Assembly (NCBI GenBank): GCA_025201705.1
Contig: MU616764.1
Span: forward strand, 1 to 44,299
Direction: 5' to 3'
DNA length: 44,299 nucleotides
Source: Dissophora ornata
Lineage: Eukaryota; Mortierellomycota; Mortierellomycetes; Mortierellales; Mortierellaceae
Below the pieces are notes generated by a model that did no database searches, was not told the origin of the DNA, and worked only from the letters and a program-made list of their open reading frames with translations. The translations under genes and the position numbers were made by a program. Positions 31,501 to 43,353 of this stretch are shown piece by piece (the first letter of the stretch is position 1; every line of letters begins with the position of its first letter).

Positions 31501-34500
31501 ATGTCAACACCGACACCTACGCGACCCTCTACCCCAGGGACGCCTACCACCAACACCGCGCGCGACGTTTTTGAGTTTGATGAGCGCCTCTTCACAGCTG
31601 CGGGAGAACTTGACAAGCAGTCCAATCCACCTTCCAACAGCAAGCAGGAGCTCTTTGTATTTCAATGGCTCGCCACCATCGAACGGGAGTTGAAGCGGTG
31701 CGGCCATGTATGTATTTATACACTATTACGACTGAGCATCTTTTCATGTATCCTCTTTTGAACTTTACTCCAACTCACCGATGTAGCTAACAACCTACTG
31801 CTCTTAATATTCCCCTCGAATGACGCAGGATATCTTTCGCATCATGCAGCCCAACCTGGAACGCCAGCTGCTCAAACTGATATCCATGCCTGCTCCCAAA
31901 CCGCGCCATCCTATCAGGAGGCTAATTGCGCGGTGTTTCCTCTCACTTTACGTCCGAGGCAATTCTTCGACGCTTTTCGAGACCGTCCAGATCCTTCTCA
32001 GCCTGATCGAGGCTGGAAAGGGCATGGGCGATAAGGATATCAAATTGTAAGCATTTTCCACTTCCCACGCTACTGTGCAAAGTTAACTTCAGGAAGCAAC
32101 GGAGGTACTCACCCTACCGATTTATCTTTTGTGTGTGAATGAACCTATTGAACACAGAGCCGCGATCCATTGTATCGGGGTGATTATGGAAACCATTGGC
32201 GAAAAGGTGGGGGCACCTGAGTCTGGATGTTATTGGTCATAAGTTCTAGGAAACAACAGCGCAACATCGCTAACACAAGTGGATCGATCTCCAAACATAG
32301 ATTCAATCTCTGGTGCCTGATCTTGCCGCATCGTTCCTAAAAGTCATCAGGACGGAAAAGATAGTAAGTCCTCTCAAATGATATGTAAAGACCGATGTTG
32401 GCAGCAACTGCCTTACACTTCAGGCCCATTAACTTTGACGTGACACCCATAGTATCCTTTAATTTTGAGAGTAGAGGCGATGGAAGCACTACAAAAGATG
32501 CTTCTGGGAGCAGGACGTGGATCAACCGAGCTGACGAACAAAGAAATTTTGAAGACACTTAAAGTGACCATCCTGGACAAGGCGCTTATTATGCGCTCTT
32601 CCTCGGCAGAGGTACTTACCAGTAGCCCTATATGAAAAAAACGTCTTCACCGCCCGAGCCTGCAAATTCCGTCTGACTTACAAGCTTTCAACCTTCTTTG
32701 TAGTGTCTAACCGCCCTCGTAAAGCACACGACAATCGCGTTCACGAAGAGTGAACTCGAATCTTCGATTGCACTGTTTATTAAAGCCATGGACGAATCAA
32801 CATACGGGATCAGGAAGTCGGTCGCTACTTTGATTGCCACACTACTCTACTCAAAGTTTCAAGGAGAAGAAAACTTATCCATGGCAAGTAACCAATCTCC
32901 TCCACCGAGTACCAGCAAGCAGGCAACCGGCACGGAAGCCTTCACGCTGGACGTGAATGAACTCTTATTTCACCTGTCATCTGCCTACAACAAACCCAAT
33001 ACCAGTCGCGAAGTGCGCGCAGGGCTCTCGGAGACATATGCGGCGCTTTTCATTATGCTAGGACCATACATTGTGGAGCGACACTATAATGTGATCTTGA
33101 AGTACCTACTGATAGAATTGGCATCAAACCCGAAGAACACAGGATCACGCTTCGACATTCTGACTGTGCGCGAGCATGTCGATTATCTTCTGCGCGGAGT
33201 AATTGGTGAAAGATTACTAAGCGAATCGGGACAAGTTGTCTGCATTCGAGAATTAGTCGGAAGTTGGCTCAAGACTTGGCCTGCAGTAATGCCAGGCGAC
33301 GTGGAGCCTTCTGAGTATGCCTTAATCGGAGCCTTGAACGAAACTTCGGCCCTACTGCTCGACCTGGGGGGCGCCGCCAGTTCAGTTCAGGTGAGTGAAG
33401 AAATGCAGATGGCGGCTGCACTCATCTAGTTTGTTAATGTAACATGTCTGCTGAAATTACCATGCACATTTCTTTATTCGATAGGATATCCTCATGTCAT
33501 CTCTTACAAATCTGGTGTCACATCCGTCTCGAGCAGTGCAAATTGCAACAGCCTGGTGCCTCCGATGTCTTTGCATATCCCTTCCTACCAACCTCGCTAA
33601 ATTGATCCAAACACTCAGCGCAAAGCTGTCGACAGACTTGGGTACCCTGAACAACAACGGCGCCAACTTTCAAGACGTTGCGACTCGCGCTTATGGGCTC
33701 GCCTATGCCATTGGTGGTTTGATCACGGTCATCTCCATCCACCCGCTATACGTGTCGTTTGAGATGAGCGCCCGCATCTTTTCTATGGCAGCACAGCTGA
33801 TCAAGTACAGCGCCAACAAAGAAATCCGTGTCGCTGCAACCCAAGTCCAAATTGCATGGATTCTTATCGGAGCTCTCATGTGTCTTGGACCTAACTTTGT
33901 CAAGATGCATCTGCCTCAGCTCTTGCTTCTTTGGAAAACCGCACTGCCAAAACTTGCTAGCAAGGATACAAACAGCGCAACGCGGACGGAATTGGATTGG
34001 GCTTTTATGGCCCATGTCCGTGAGTGTGCTCTGGGATCTGTGGCAAGCTTTCTGCTCCACAACAGCGATAAACTAGTCACCGTCGATGTTTCGAAACGCA
34101 TCGCTGCATTGCTGTCCAATACGCTGTCATTTGCAGCAGCAGTTCCTAGCTCGTTCCCTCAACAAGCACCGGCAGCTGGAAGTAAGGTTCAGCAGCACGA
34201 TCTGCTCAATGTGAAATTTACGGATCGGGACGATGCTCTTCGGAAACGAATCTTTGAGTGCTTCGTGGCCATGCGCCACACGTCGGCCTTCGAGATGTAC
34301 CACCCTATGCTGATCAAGGCGGCCTTGGATGTCTTCTCGGATCCTGACAGGACCTCGGGAACGGCTGTTACGAATGCGATCTCTGCATCGACCTTTACCA
34401 CTGTGTGGGCAGTCGATGATGGATATGGTTATGGAGTCACGGGCAAGATCCAGGGGCTGCGCTGTGATGTTGCCGCGAGGACCAGTGGGCGACAGGAAGA

Positions 34501-37500
34501 GATCCTGGACGGAAAGGATTATGACAGTGCCACCAAAACTACAGAGACATTACTCAAAAAGCCGATTCTAGGCGCACCAGAACACGACCCCTTGGTAGTC
34601 TACACTACATTTGCTCTCCCGAGTACTATATCTCGCTATTCGTTGCCAAAGCCACGGCCAACCGCCACAGGAGTCATTGATGCAGCAATAGAACTCTTTT
34701 CCATTCTGCTCCCTTTGCAATCTTCGGCCTTGCAGGGATCTTTGCTGGACGATCTGTCAAAAATGCTCAAGAACTCGACCCTGGACAAAAATCCTGGCAG
34801 AAAAATGGCCATACAAGTGAACACTGTTGTGACCATCTTGGGCGCAACCAAATACGCAATGGCAGATAGCAAGAGACATGAGCAGCGTGCTTTTGAGGGG
34901 CCCTTGGCCTCCTCACTATCGCAGGCCATTTTGAGGGTAAGAGTGCCTCAGCCAATGCTTATTTGTGTTGAAGTCAAGGTGTAAACGCAATTTCCTGATA
35001 CATTTGTTAAATTTACAACAGGACTCGATCGTACATTCGGATCCATACATACGCTTCGTAGCCTGTGAGGCTCTTGGCCGCCTGACAAGTATTCTCGGCA
35101 GCATGGCTGTCACTAATCAGATCAAGTATCTCATGGACCAAGTGGTAGCCAACCGAGATCCCGATGCTCGTGCGGGGTATGCCCTTGCTCTTGGGAATGT
35201 CTTCTCGCATCTCGGTGGCATGATGGCTGGCGGTCACCTGCGGTCTGTCGTCGAGTACTTGACCTCGCTCAGCCGTGACCCTCACCCAATAGTCCATAAG
35301 TGGTCGCTGCATTCCTTGGCTTTGACGGTCTCTAGTGCAGGACTGATGTTCAGCCCATACGTTTCGAGCACTCTTACGAACGTAGCCACCGTGTACTTGT
35401 CAGAATCACATGAGCTTGCCGGGGCTGGATCGGTTGCCACGGCCAACATCGCAATACAGTCGGAACTCTCGGTGTATCACGAATTGGGCAGGATCATTTA
35501 TGGCCTGATTGGAATTCTTGGGCCAGAGTTACAGTCCTCCGCAAAAGTTCGTGAACTCTGCGTGAGTCTTGTGGAGGAATTGCGAAATGAGGATGACGAA
35601 TTTGTGGTCGTGCAGGGCATCAGGTGTACGCAGCACTTGATCATGTTTGCTCCGCTCCTGGTCGACATGTCGTCTTTAGTTCCTTTCTTGCAGGCACGTC
35701 TGCGTCGCAGCACTGGCTTGAGTCTCAAGAAGGCAGCTATGACATGCATGTACCAGCTGGTTCAAAGGGACGTAAAGTCTGTATTTCAACACTCAATGGG
35801 CGGCTTGGAAGACCAGTTTTTCAAATTGCTCGACACGGATCCCACTCTGCAGGATGTTAAAGATGTGGTCCGAAGTTGGATCACTCAAACCGCTCTCGAG
35901 CAGCCAAGCCAATGGATTGACATCTGTAGGAAGGTGCTCTCCAGAACTGCCATTGACGAGGATCAGGAAACCGGTGCCAGCGTGGCAGCCAACCCCGCGA
36001 CAGAGATCCATCAGGCTGGTGGAGAGCTTGAAGGTCAGGGCGATAATGACGACGGGGATGATATGTTTGGTGACGTATCCATGCCCTCCAAGAAGCCAGC
36101 TCAGACCTCGTCTGCCTCTCAAATGCCCCTTCCAGAGCCGGTGCCTGCATCAATGCCTGAGAGATCCACCAAGGGTACACCAGCACTGCCACCACGTTGG
36201 AGGACTCGCATCTTTGCCTTGGAGTGCATCCGGCAGGTAATCGATGTAGTTACCAACAGCGACATTGCAGATCACTTTGATCTTTCCATTGCGCGCCGTA
36301 AAAAAAAGAACTTTGGGGCAGACTTTTTGGTGCTCAAGGTGGCGGACCTGATAAAAATGACGGTTTATGCGGCCTCGACCCCTATTCAAGAAATCCGTTT
36401 GGAAGGTCTCCTTTTATTAAGACAGACCATTGAGCGTTTCAAGTCGACAGCGGATCCAGAGGTACCCGACAGTGTGCTTTTGGAGCAGTACCAGGCCCAG
36501 ATTGGGGCTGCACTGACTCCTGCCTTTACCGCAGAGAGTACGCCTGAGGTAGTCTCACTGGGAGTGAAGGTCTGTGCAGTTTATGTGGGAAGTGGCATTA
36601 TTCAGGAAGTGGATCGGTTTGGCCGTGTCCTGAAGCTCCTAATCGGCGCACTTGAGAAATGTAAGGAAGATAAACGTCTAACGGCTGTAGGCGATGTCAC
36701 GGATTTGACGCCGCATGCATCCCAGATGATCAAGTGGGCTGTTTTGAATGCATGGGCCGAGTTGCAAGTCGCAAGTGTGCATCGTCAATACCTGGTTGCT
36801 GTCCTTAAGCCTAACCTGGAGGAGCTCTGCAAGCTGTGGGCCAATGCGCTTGAGGAATATGCCAGATCGAGAGTCGAGACCGAGGCATCCCTTGCTGGAT
36901 CTGTTCCCATCGGAGGAAACACTGGCTCTACTGGACTCTTTGATGCCAACTACACAGATTCTGGAAGAGATACCGAAAAGAGCGTAAGCCGCCTTCTGCT
37001 TTCGATACTGCTAGACTGACTTTGAGGTCAAAGTTCAATGTCTTACTCGTTATCCTCTTACTCGATATAGTTTGATCAGTCATCGACGCTGAAGATCCTA
37101 GGCGCCGTTTCCACATTACTGGATGAAAACAACGAACACATGATCGAGGCTCTGATGAGGATCACTAATCCTGAGACAACTTCAGCTTCGGAGACGCTGT
37201 TCAAAGGCAAGGAAGATGACACCGTGGCCTTGTCAGCTGTAGACAATGTCCAAAGCAACTCTGTGGCCGCCTCAGAGATGAATGCATCGTCTACAGAAGC
37301 GATGACGGCGGCCAGCTCCACCGATTTCGACAGCGCCGACAAGCCCCCCAGTGCGCCAAGAGCAGAACCTCTGAGACTCATCCACGTCATTTTCGGCCTC
37401 TGCCTCGAGATCCTCGCAAAAACCTCCTCTACCGGTTCGACAGTCAGTCAGTCTTCGGCGAATTTGAGCTTGGCTGCGAACGATAGCGCACTGCAAGGAT

Positions 37501-39325
37501 GTCTCAGTGCATTACACTCGATTTTGAATCCTTTGTACATTGACGACGCGTTTTTAGGCAGGATCTTTTTGGAGATGATGACCATCCTAGAGAGAGTCGC
37601 CTGGATGGAAGGCAGTCGTGTACAGGGCTTAGTAGTTGGCGTGATTTCGAAAGTGATTCAGGGATATGGCGGAGACATGCTCTTTGTACAGGAGGTCAAG
37701 CAGCAGCTGTCAGTTGAATCCACCACAGACGCTGACCCAGCCAAGTCGCCCATGACCTTCGATAATGGGCATCCTGTGGAGCTCACTGACCAGGGGACGA
37801 CTATCTCGATGAGTGCGCTACCAGATAGCCGATTGAGAGCCATCGTGCAGCTTCTCCTGGAGCTTCATTTCCAGAAGTGCGCCGGCTCCAATGTCAGGTC
37901 GTTCAAATCACTCAAGGCTGTGGGTGGCCGCGCTAGCCAAAAAATCACTCCGGAGACAATTGAGTTGCTCAGCAGGGTGACTGAGATGCTCACAGTTTTG
38001 GTCAAGACAGCCCCTCCGAAGTACCAGCTTCATCTGGCTTCTGTCACACTAAATGTTCTAGTCGGTGGGTTCACTCGTGTTTGCCGTTGTTACTCCTGCT
38101 AGCCATGGTCTTTGGAACCTACAACTAATTATGTTGCTCCGGTTTGTCGTAATAGGCGTACTGCGCGACACTGCATTGCAAATAGAACTCGGGCCCCATG
38201 TCCTGGTGAACCTCAAGTCTGTGTTGGAAACCCTGAACAAGAATGCTGCAGAGCTCGATCCAAAGTTCTTGGAACTCGTCCTTAATGGTGCCTTGGGCGC
38301 ACTTTTTAAAAAACAGGCCGCATTTGCGCCTGGAAAACAAGTCTCAGGCCATGCAGCTGAATCAGAGAGCATGGATTTCAGCCTGGGTGAAGACATGGCG
38401 GGGCCTCATGAATCTGAGATAGACTCTGACATGGACGTATCACCACTCGAGATCACCGAATGGTGTAATGGACTCTTGGGCATGATGCTGATCATGACAA
38501 GTTGTCCAGGGGTCAAGATCCGCAAGGCGTATTTGGGCCAGTTTGAGAGGCTTGTAATGAGCAGCATCGAGAGCAACGTCGGCAAGGTAAAGGAAATTAA
38601 TTGAACTCTGCGAGCTTACTACGCGATGCCACAGCTGGGATAATTCACTAACGAGTGCTTTTTGCTCCTTCCCTTCTACGCTTTGCCTGGCCCACTTTAT
38701 TCACCAGATCGTTACTGTGGGATACCAGTGTCTAAAGGGCGCCATCCTTATCGAGAGCTCATCTGGAACAACATCGGCAGAGGCAGGAAAGGTTCGGGCA
38801 CGTCAGTTTATGAGAGAGTTAATTCCATTTGTGGTGACGACGATCGTCGTCAAAGCTGCACAGGAATCGGCGGCACCTGGTACAACGGCTAGTCGTACCA
38901 AGGATGATAGGGTTGGAATGCAGGTGATTGAGGAAGGTATACAGATCCTCAAGAGCCTTGCAATTGCCTCCTCGGAAACTGCTCGGCCAGGCATGATCTC
39001 GATTATCATGTCGACGGTAGTACCCTTACTACAAGATCCAGACTCTACAAACACCTCGTCGAAGGCTGCGGCAGTCCATACAGTGGCTCTGAACAACCTT
39101 CTTGCGTTGGGCACACAGTTCCCGATGGAATTTCGCCATGGCTTGTCAAGGCTGTCGGTCGAACGTCGGACGCGGCTTGAATCGGCCATCCGACAGAGTG
39201 TACTACAACAGCAGGAACAACAACAAAAGCAACAGGAGAGGGAGCTGCGCGAGCAGGAGCGACTTGCAAGGGAGAGGGACCGCGTCAAGATTGAGCTGAA
39301 GAGTAGCTTCGCTGGATTTGTGTAG
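31501..39325 (+). CDS. LAA1: HEATR5 / Laa1 large HEAT-repeat AP-1 accessory protein
   Basis: Exons 31501-31707, 31829-32046, 32158-32206, 32301-32363, 32453-32611, 32704-33390, 33485-34936, 35022-36983, 37071-38064, 38156-38586, 38708-39325; 2279 residues against about 2000-2070 in relatives. Laa1/HEATR5 proteins help the AP-1 clathrin adaptor and related cargo move between the trans-Golgi network and endosomes. The N-terminal block HPIRRLIARCFLSLYVRGNS, then ETVQILLSLIEAGKGMGDKD and AAIHCIGVIMETIGEK, is the conserved HEATR5 start, followed by HEAT repeats throughout. DPYIRFVACEALGRL, RDPDARAGYALALGNVFSHL and DPHPIVHKWSLHSLALTVSS are also family-typical. The C-terminus carries a Gln/Glu/Arg helical tail and then KIELKSSFAGFV, like the end of HEATR5. 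Acidic and Ser-rich insertions (about residues 1270-1330 and 1630-1690) account for the extra length. All ten introns are short (81-123 nt). Confidence 0.95.
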
Positions 39326-39672
39326 CGTGAGAGGAGTCTAGAGGATGCAACACTGAACATAGCACAATCTTCATAACTGAGCATGTACTTGTACTGTTTA
39401 TGTATTTGAGAATCGCTGAGGGCTCATTGTCCTCGATCGAGTGTTGTCACGGACATTATGTGTACAGTAAACAGGGGCTCTCATGCATTACAGTTCAGCA
39501 TGAGCCTTTCCGCATGTACAAGTATATTCGGTGGTAGACTAGGCTGACTGGCGCTGGCTGTTGGTTATGATGTGTTCATGTTGGTAAAGAGACATTGACA
39601 TTTCTATTTCTAATCCTTGCTTCATCTCACAACGCACTTGAAATTATACCACGATATTTACTCAAAACCAAA

Positions 39673-42581
39673 ATGACCCCGCAGGTCAAGGACTTCGACG
39701 AGTTCCTCACCCCGGCCATCCCCTCGACCTCCTCTCCTTTCCCGCCATCTCCCCCCGCCACACCCCCCACCTCTACCACATCCACGACAACCACGACATC
39801 AGCGTCCTTTTTCGAAGACATTTCTCATCTCGAAGACCCTGCCATCACTGGCAACACCAACAGCAACATCTCTGGCAGCGATCGTAGCCCATATGAAGCA
39901 GCGCCATGTTCGCCAGCGCTGCCACCAAATGCGACTCTCACGCCTATGCAGCTTGTATCGCTGTCCAACCTCAAGCTAAACAGCGACATGTTCTCGAACC
40001 GGTCGCTCTCGATTCATCGACGAATTCTCGTGAAAAACTTTTTAACACTGCTCTACCAGCTGAACCCTCCGATGGACTGGGTACAGATGCAGATGCAGAT
40101 GCAGCAAATGGACTATGGCGGAGATGACTTTGGGCCTATCCCGGGACTCGAGACCGGGACGGCACACGAGGAAAACATGCTGCTGCGAGAGGATGAACAA
40201 AATGGGTGGATGGAGCGCACGCTTAGTGCCGCTGGGCTGAGTGATAAGGACGATGCGGAAGCGGAAGCGGCGTTGAAGGTAATTCCGGCGCTGTGCAACA
40301 CGCATGGTCGCCCACGAGGATTCAGTACATCGATATCAATGTGCCACATGCAATTTCTGCCGCTAAAATGTGAACCATGTGTTCTGAATAGAAACACGAC
40401 CCTGGTATGCCCCCTGCGATCCCCACCACGATCCCCACCACATCAAAATCGGCAAACTCCAACTCCCCTGCCACTCGCTCTGCGCCGATTCTTCTTTCTC
40501 AAAGTTCCTCCTCCCCTCTTCTCTCGCCCGCGGCGAACTCCACAAACACAGCAGCTACCCAGGACCCAGATGTGCCGCTGCCTCGACCAAAGTCGGCCGA
40601 ACTGCCTCAGTCCCTGCATACGTATCTATCAGCAGTCTTTGATGTGGATTGGTCTGTTGCGCTGCCTGGCAAAGAAGACCTTCTTTTTACACATGCCGCG
40701 GCAGGTCCGTCGTCATCGTCTCCATATTCACTAGCTCCCTCAGCCTCGTCGTCTTCGTCGCCTTCTCCTGTTGCTACGAAACGCAAGTCAATATCCGTAG
40801 CATCTCGACTGCAATCAGTGTCGAACGCGTCGTCATTCACTTCAGCGCCGACCTCTTCGCCCTCGGAACTCGCGATCTCCTCCGAGTCGCCGACAGACCC
40901 GACTTCACTTTCCGCACTGTCCGCGGCGACGAACTTGACGTCTTATGACAGAGCGGACATCATTAATGCACATGGACTTAGCACTAGGGCTGGAGCCGGA
41001 ATGGGAAGCACCCTCAGAAAACCAGCAGAACGGAACACTGGGCCACCTCCAACATCTGGCAACAACAGCGACAATACCGCGGTCGGGACAAAGGCTGGGC
41101 ATACATCGACAAATCTGGTCCGCAAGTCGTCTCTGCCATCAAACCATGCTAGGAATAACAACAGCGCTGTCAACAATGCAGCCGTAGCCAGCGGCAATAC
41201 ATACACCACCGACTCTTCGGAAGGAAGAACCCCGCCCGTTCGAAACGTCAGTACTAGTGGCCACCCGAAACCCATGCTTGTCCCTGGGCGACGTTCTTCT
41301 TTGCTTCAAACTGGGCAGATGCCTCCGGCGTTGTCTTCTTCCAACAGCAACAGCTCCAATAATCATACCAATAACCTCGGCAGGATGAATGGCGTAGGAG
41401 CAACCACAGCGCAGGACCTGTCACGCTCTCCATCGACTTCTCCTTCTATATCACCATCTTCAACGGCTCTACACACGCCCCCGTCACCAGCTGCTGCTGC
41501 AGTTACTTCATCAACATCACCAACCCTGCATCCTGCTAAACCGTCATTTTCAAGAAGGACATCCTCGTTGCCGACTGAGCGGCCAAAAACTGCTCAGCGC
41601 ACTCTCAGCAGCGAAAGCAACACTTATTCCTCAACAACGATACCATCAACGATCTCATCAACGAGTTCATCGACAACACTTGCTACTACACTGTCCGTGC
41701 CTCAGACAAATATTATCGGGCTGCCACGGCCTTTGCTTAATCCCACACCTACGTCGTCAGACTTGCTGTCTAGCTCTTCCCCATCTCCTCCAACTCTGAC
41801 GCCATCCTCTATGGACACCTCGGGACCGCCATCGCAACATTCAGTCTCCCCGCGTCCTTACGCTCGCTCAGTTTCGGATGACCATATACTCCCGCAATCC
41901 AATGCACCCCATAATCGGAACGGATCCTTGACCCCTGAAAGGTCATTTCCGTCATCACAGCCTCTGCCTTCATTCTCTAATAATCCATTGAGCTCCGTCT
42001 CTTCCTCGAATTCGCCCGCGCTGTCCCGACCTTCACCTACATACCACCTCAAGGCATCAAAGTCTAGTCCTTGCCTCGTTTCAGGATCGGAGAAGGATAC
42101 TGAGGTCGATTCAAGCCACTTCGTCCCAGATGTCTATCATCAGCAATTGTACCAACAGTCATTTCCGTCTCAAAACGCCTCGCAGGCACAGATGACTGCT
42201 GAAAGACCGGGACCTAGGGCGCTTGCTAGAAGCAGTTCACGTAGAGCTATGTCTTCATCCGGATCTAGCCCCAGATTGGCACCGCCAAGTCAGGGAACCA
42301 TGAATATTAGTGCTCCTTTGCCTTTGATCCCTAATAGTCCTTCATACAATGACTACGAGGGCTATGATCATAGTCCCTATGGCCATGGACATGCATACGC
42401 ACAGAGTATGAGCAATGTCAGCGTCGTGAGCAGCAATTCAGTGATGACCAGTGGCAACAGCGATAGCAGGAACAACAAACCTGCTCACAGCCAAGACAAT
42501 GACAAGCCTGCTAGCACTGGACGATGGAGTTCTATGAAGATGATGCTTGGTCTACGCGTAGGCCAGGGCACAAAGATCTAG
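39673..42581 (+). CDS. Ser/Thr/Pro-rich protein of unknown function
   Basis: Exons 39673-40278 and 40392-42581; 931 residues. I do not recognise the family. The first 80 residues are Pro/Ser/Thr-rich. One patch looks structured and is probably the conserved part: LTPMQLVSLSNLKLNSDMFS, then SIHRRILVKNFLTLLYQLNP (about 100-140), followed by an acidic, Met/Gln-rich stretch and ERTLSAAGLSDKDDAEAEAA. Exon 2 begins KHDPGMPPAIP and is almost entirely low complexity (Ser, Thr, Pro, Asn), with a less biased piece LHTYLSAVFDVDWSVALPGK (about 270-290) and a final basic RWSSMKMMLGLRVGQGTKI. Such composition is common in phosphorylated regulators of polarity or signalling, but nothing here proves it. The start ATG (39673) is the first in frame that gives sensible sequence. 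Confidence 0.75.
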
Positions 42582-42636
42582 AAGATTTTTATTATTTTCA
42601 TATACTCCTTTGTACATTTTCACGCAAGAATGCCCT

Positions 42637-42665
42637 CCCCCCCCACACACACACGCGCGCGCGCG
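42637..42665 (+). repeat. C8-(AC)n-(GC)n simple-sequence tract
   Basis: About 56-84 bases after the stop of the preceding gene. The alternating purine-pyrimidine part (AC then GC, about 42645-42665) is a typical left-handed (Z-DNA) forming sequence. Confidence 0.8.
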
Positions 42666-42719
42666 TAATCCGGTCGATTTAAATAAATAGACCACACATC
42701 AAAAAATATGTTTATTAGG

Positions 42720-43016
42720 TCAAGGTTTCCAGCCTCGAACAGCGATGATACACTCAGTAAGGATAAAAGTTCGGCTGTTTTCGGCAGAGACAGAGAGTAC
42801 TTTCGGGATGGGAAAAGGCATTTGACTTGGTTTGGGTGGCGAGTCACTGTTGTCCAGTAGCCGCAAAAGGCTATTATGCGCACCAGGGAGCCGTGGCGGA
42901 TCCACGTTCGACTTGTCAGCTTTGCGCCTGGCAGTCTTTCCAGCGTGCATACAAGTGGTGCATTTGTTACTTCTAAGGTATTCCTCTGTCACTGCCTCGC
43001 GTCTTAACTCTGTCGC
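42720..43016 (-). CDS. Possible terminal exon of an unrecognised gene
   Basis: On the minus strand a good acceptor (TTTTGTTGTAG before 43016) opens a frame of 98 codons ending at 42720. It reads ATELRREAVTEEYLRSNKCT and continues with TCMHAGKTARRK and a Pro-rich section. Composition is protein-like with a CxxC, but no domain is recognised and no upstream exon could be joined confidently. It may be the 3' end of a small gene, a decayed gene or chance. Confidence 0.3.
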   Translation of the reverse strand, partial: ATELRREAVTEEYLRSNKCTTCMHAGKTARRKADKSNVDPPRLPGAHNSLLRLLDNSDSPPKPSQMPFPIPKVLSVSAENSRTFILTECIIAVRGWKP

Positions 43017-43155
43017 CTACAACAAAACACTGTATGCGTCAGTAAGCAAAATAATTGGAGAATTCTCATAGGGCGCCATATGAAAAAATGCCTTGAGCTA
43101 TTCATGGAGTCCTCGCCATTCTCTTACTCTTGCTTCAGACTAGGAATTGCGCCCT

Positions 43156-43353
43156 ATGCCTGTCCAAAACTTCACCCATTCTAAATACACATATTATCGC
43201 AAACTGCGCGAAACGCCGCAGATGGTGGCACTGATGTCTCTTACCCATTTCTTGACAATCAGCGAATGCGATGGTGAGCGACCAAATGCTCTAGATATTA
43301 TAAAAAGTGGCAACTATCATGCGGCCGGAACCGCTGTGTTTGTGGCTGCATAA
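43156..43353 (+). CDS. Possible small or decayed ORF, unrecognised
   Basis: Open from the ATG at 43156 to TAA at 43351-43353 (65 residues). The reading includes YTYYRKLRETPQMVALMSLT and NALDIIKSGNYHAAGTAVFV, with ordinary amino-acid use. No family is recognised and no flanking exon is evident. Confidence 0.2.
   Translation: MPVQNFTHSKYTYYRKLRETPQMVALMSLTHFLTISECDGERPNALDIIKSGNYHAAGTAVFVAA

Noticed and set aside
41139..41366. Alternative frames in the Ser/Thr-rich exon
   Set aside because: Low-complexity codons leave other frames open by chance.
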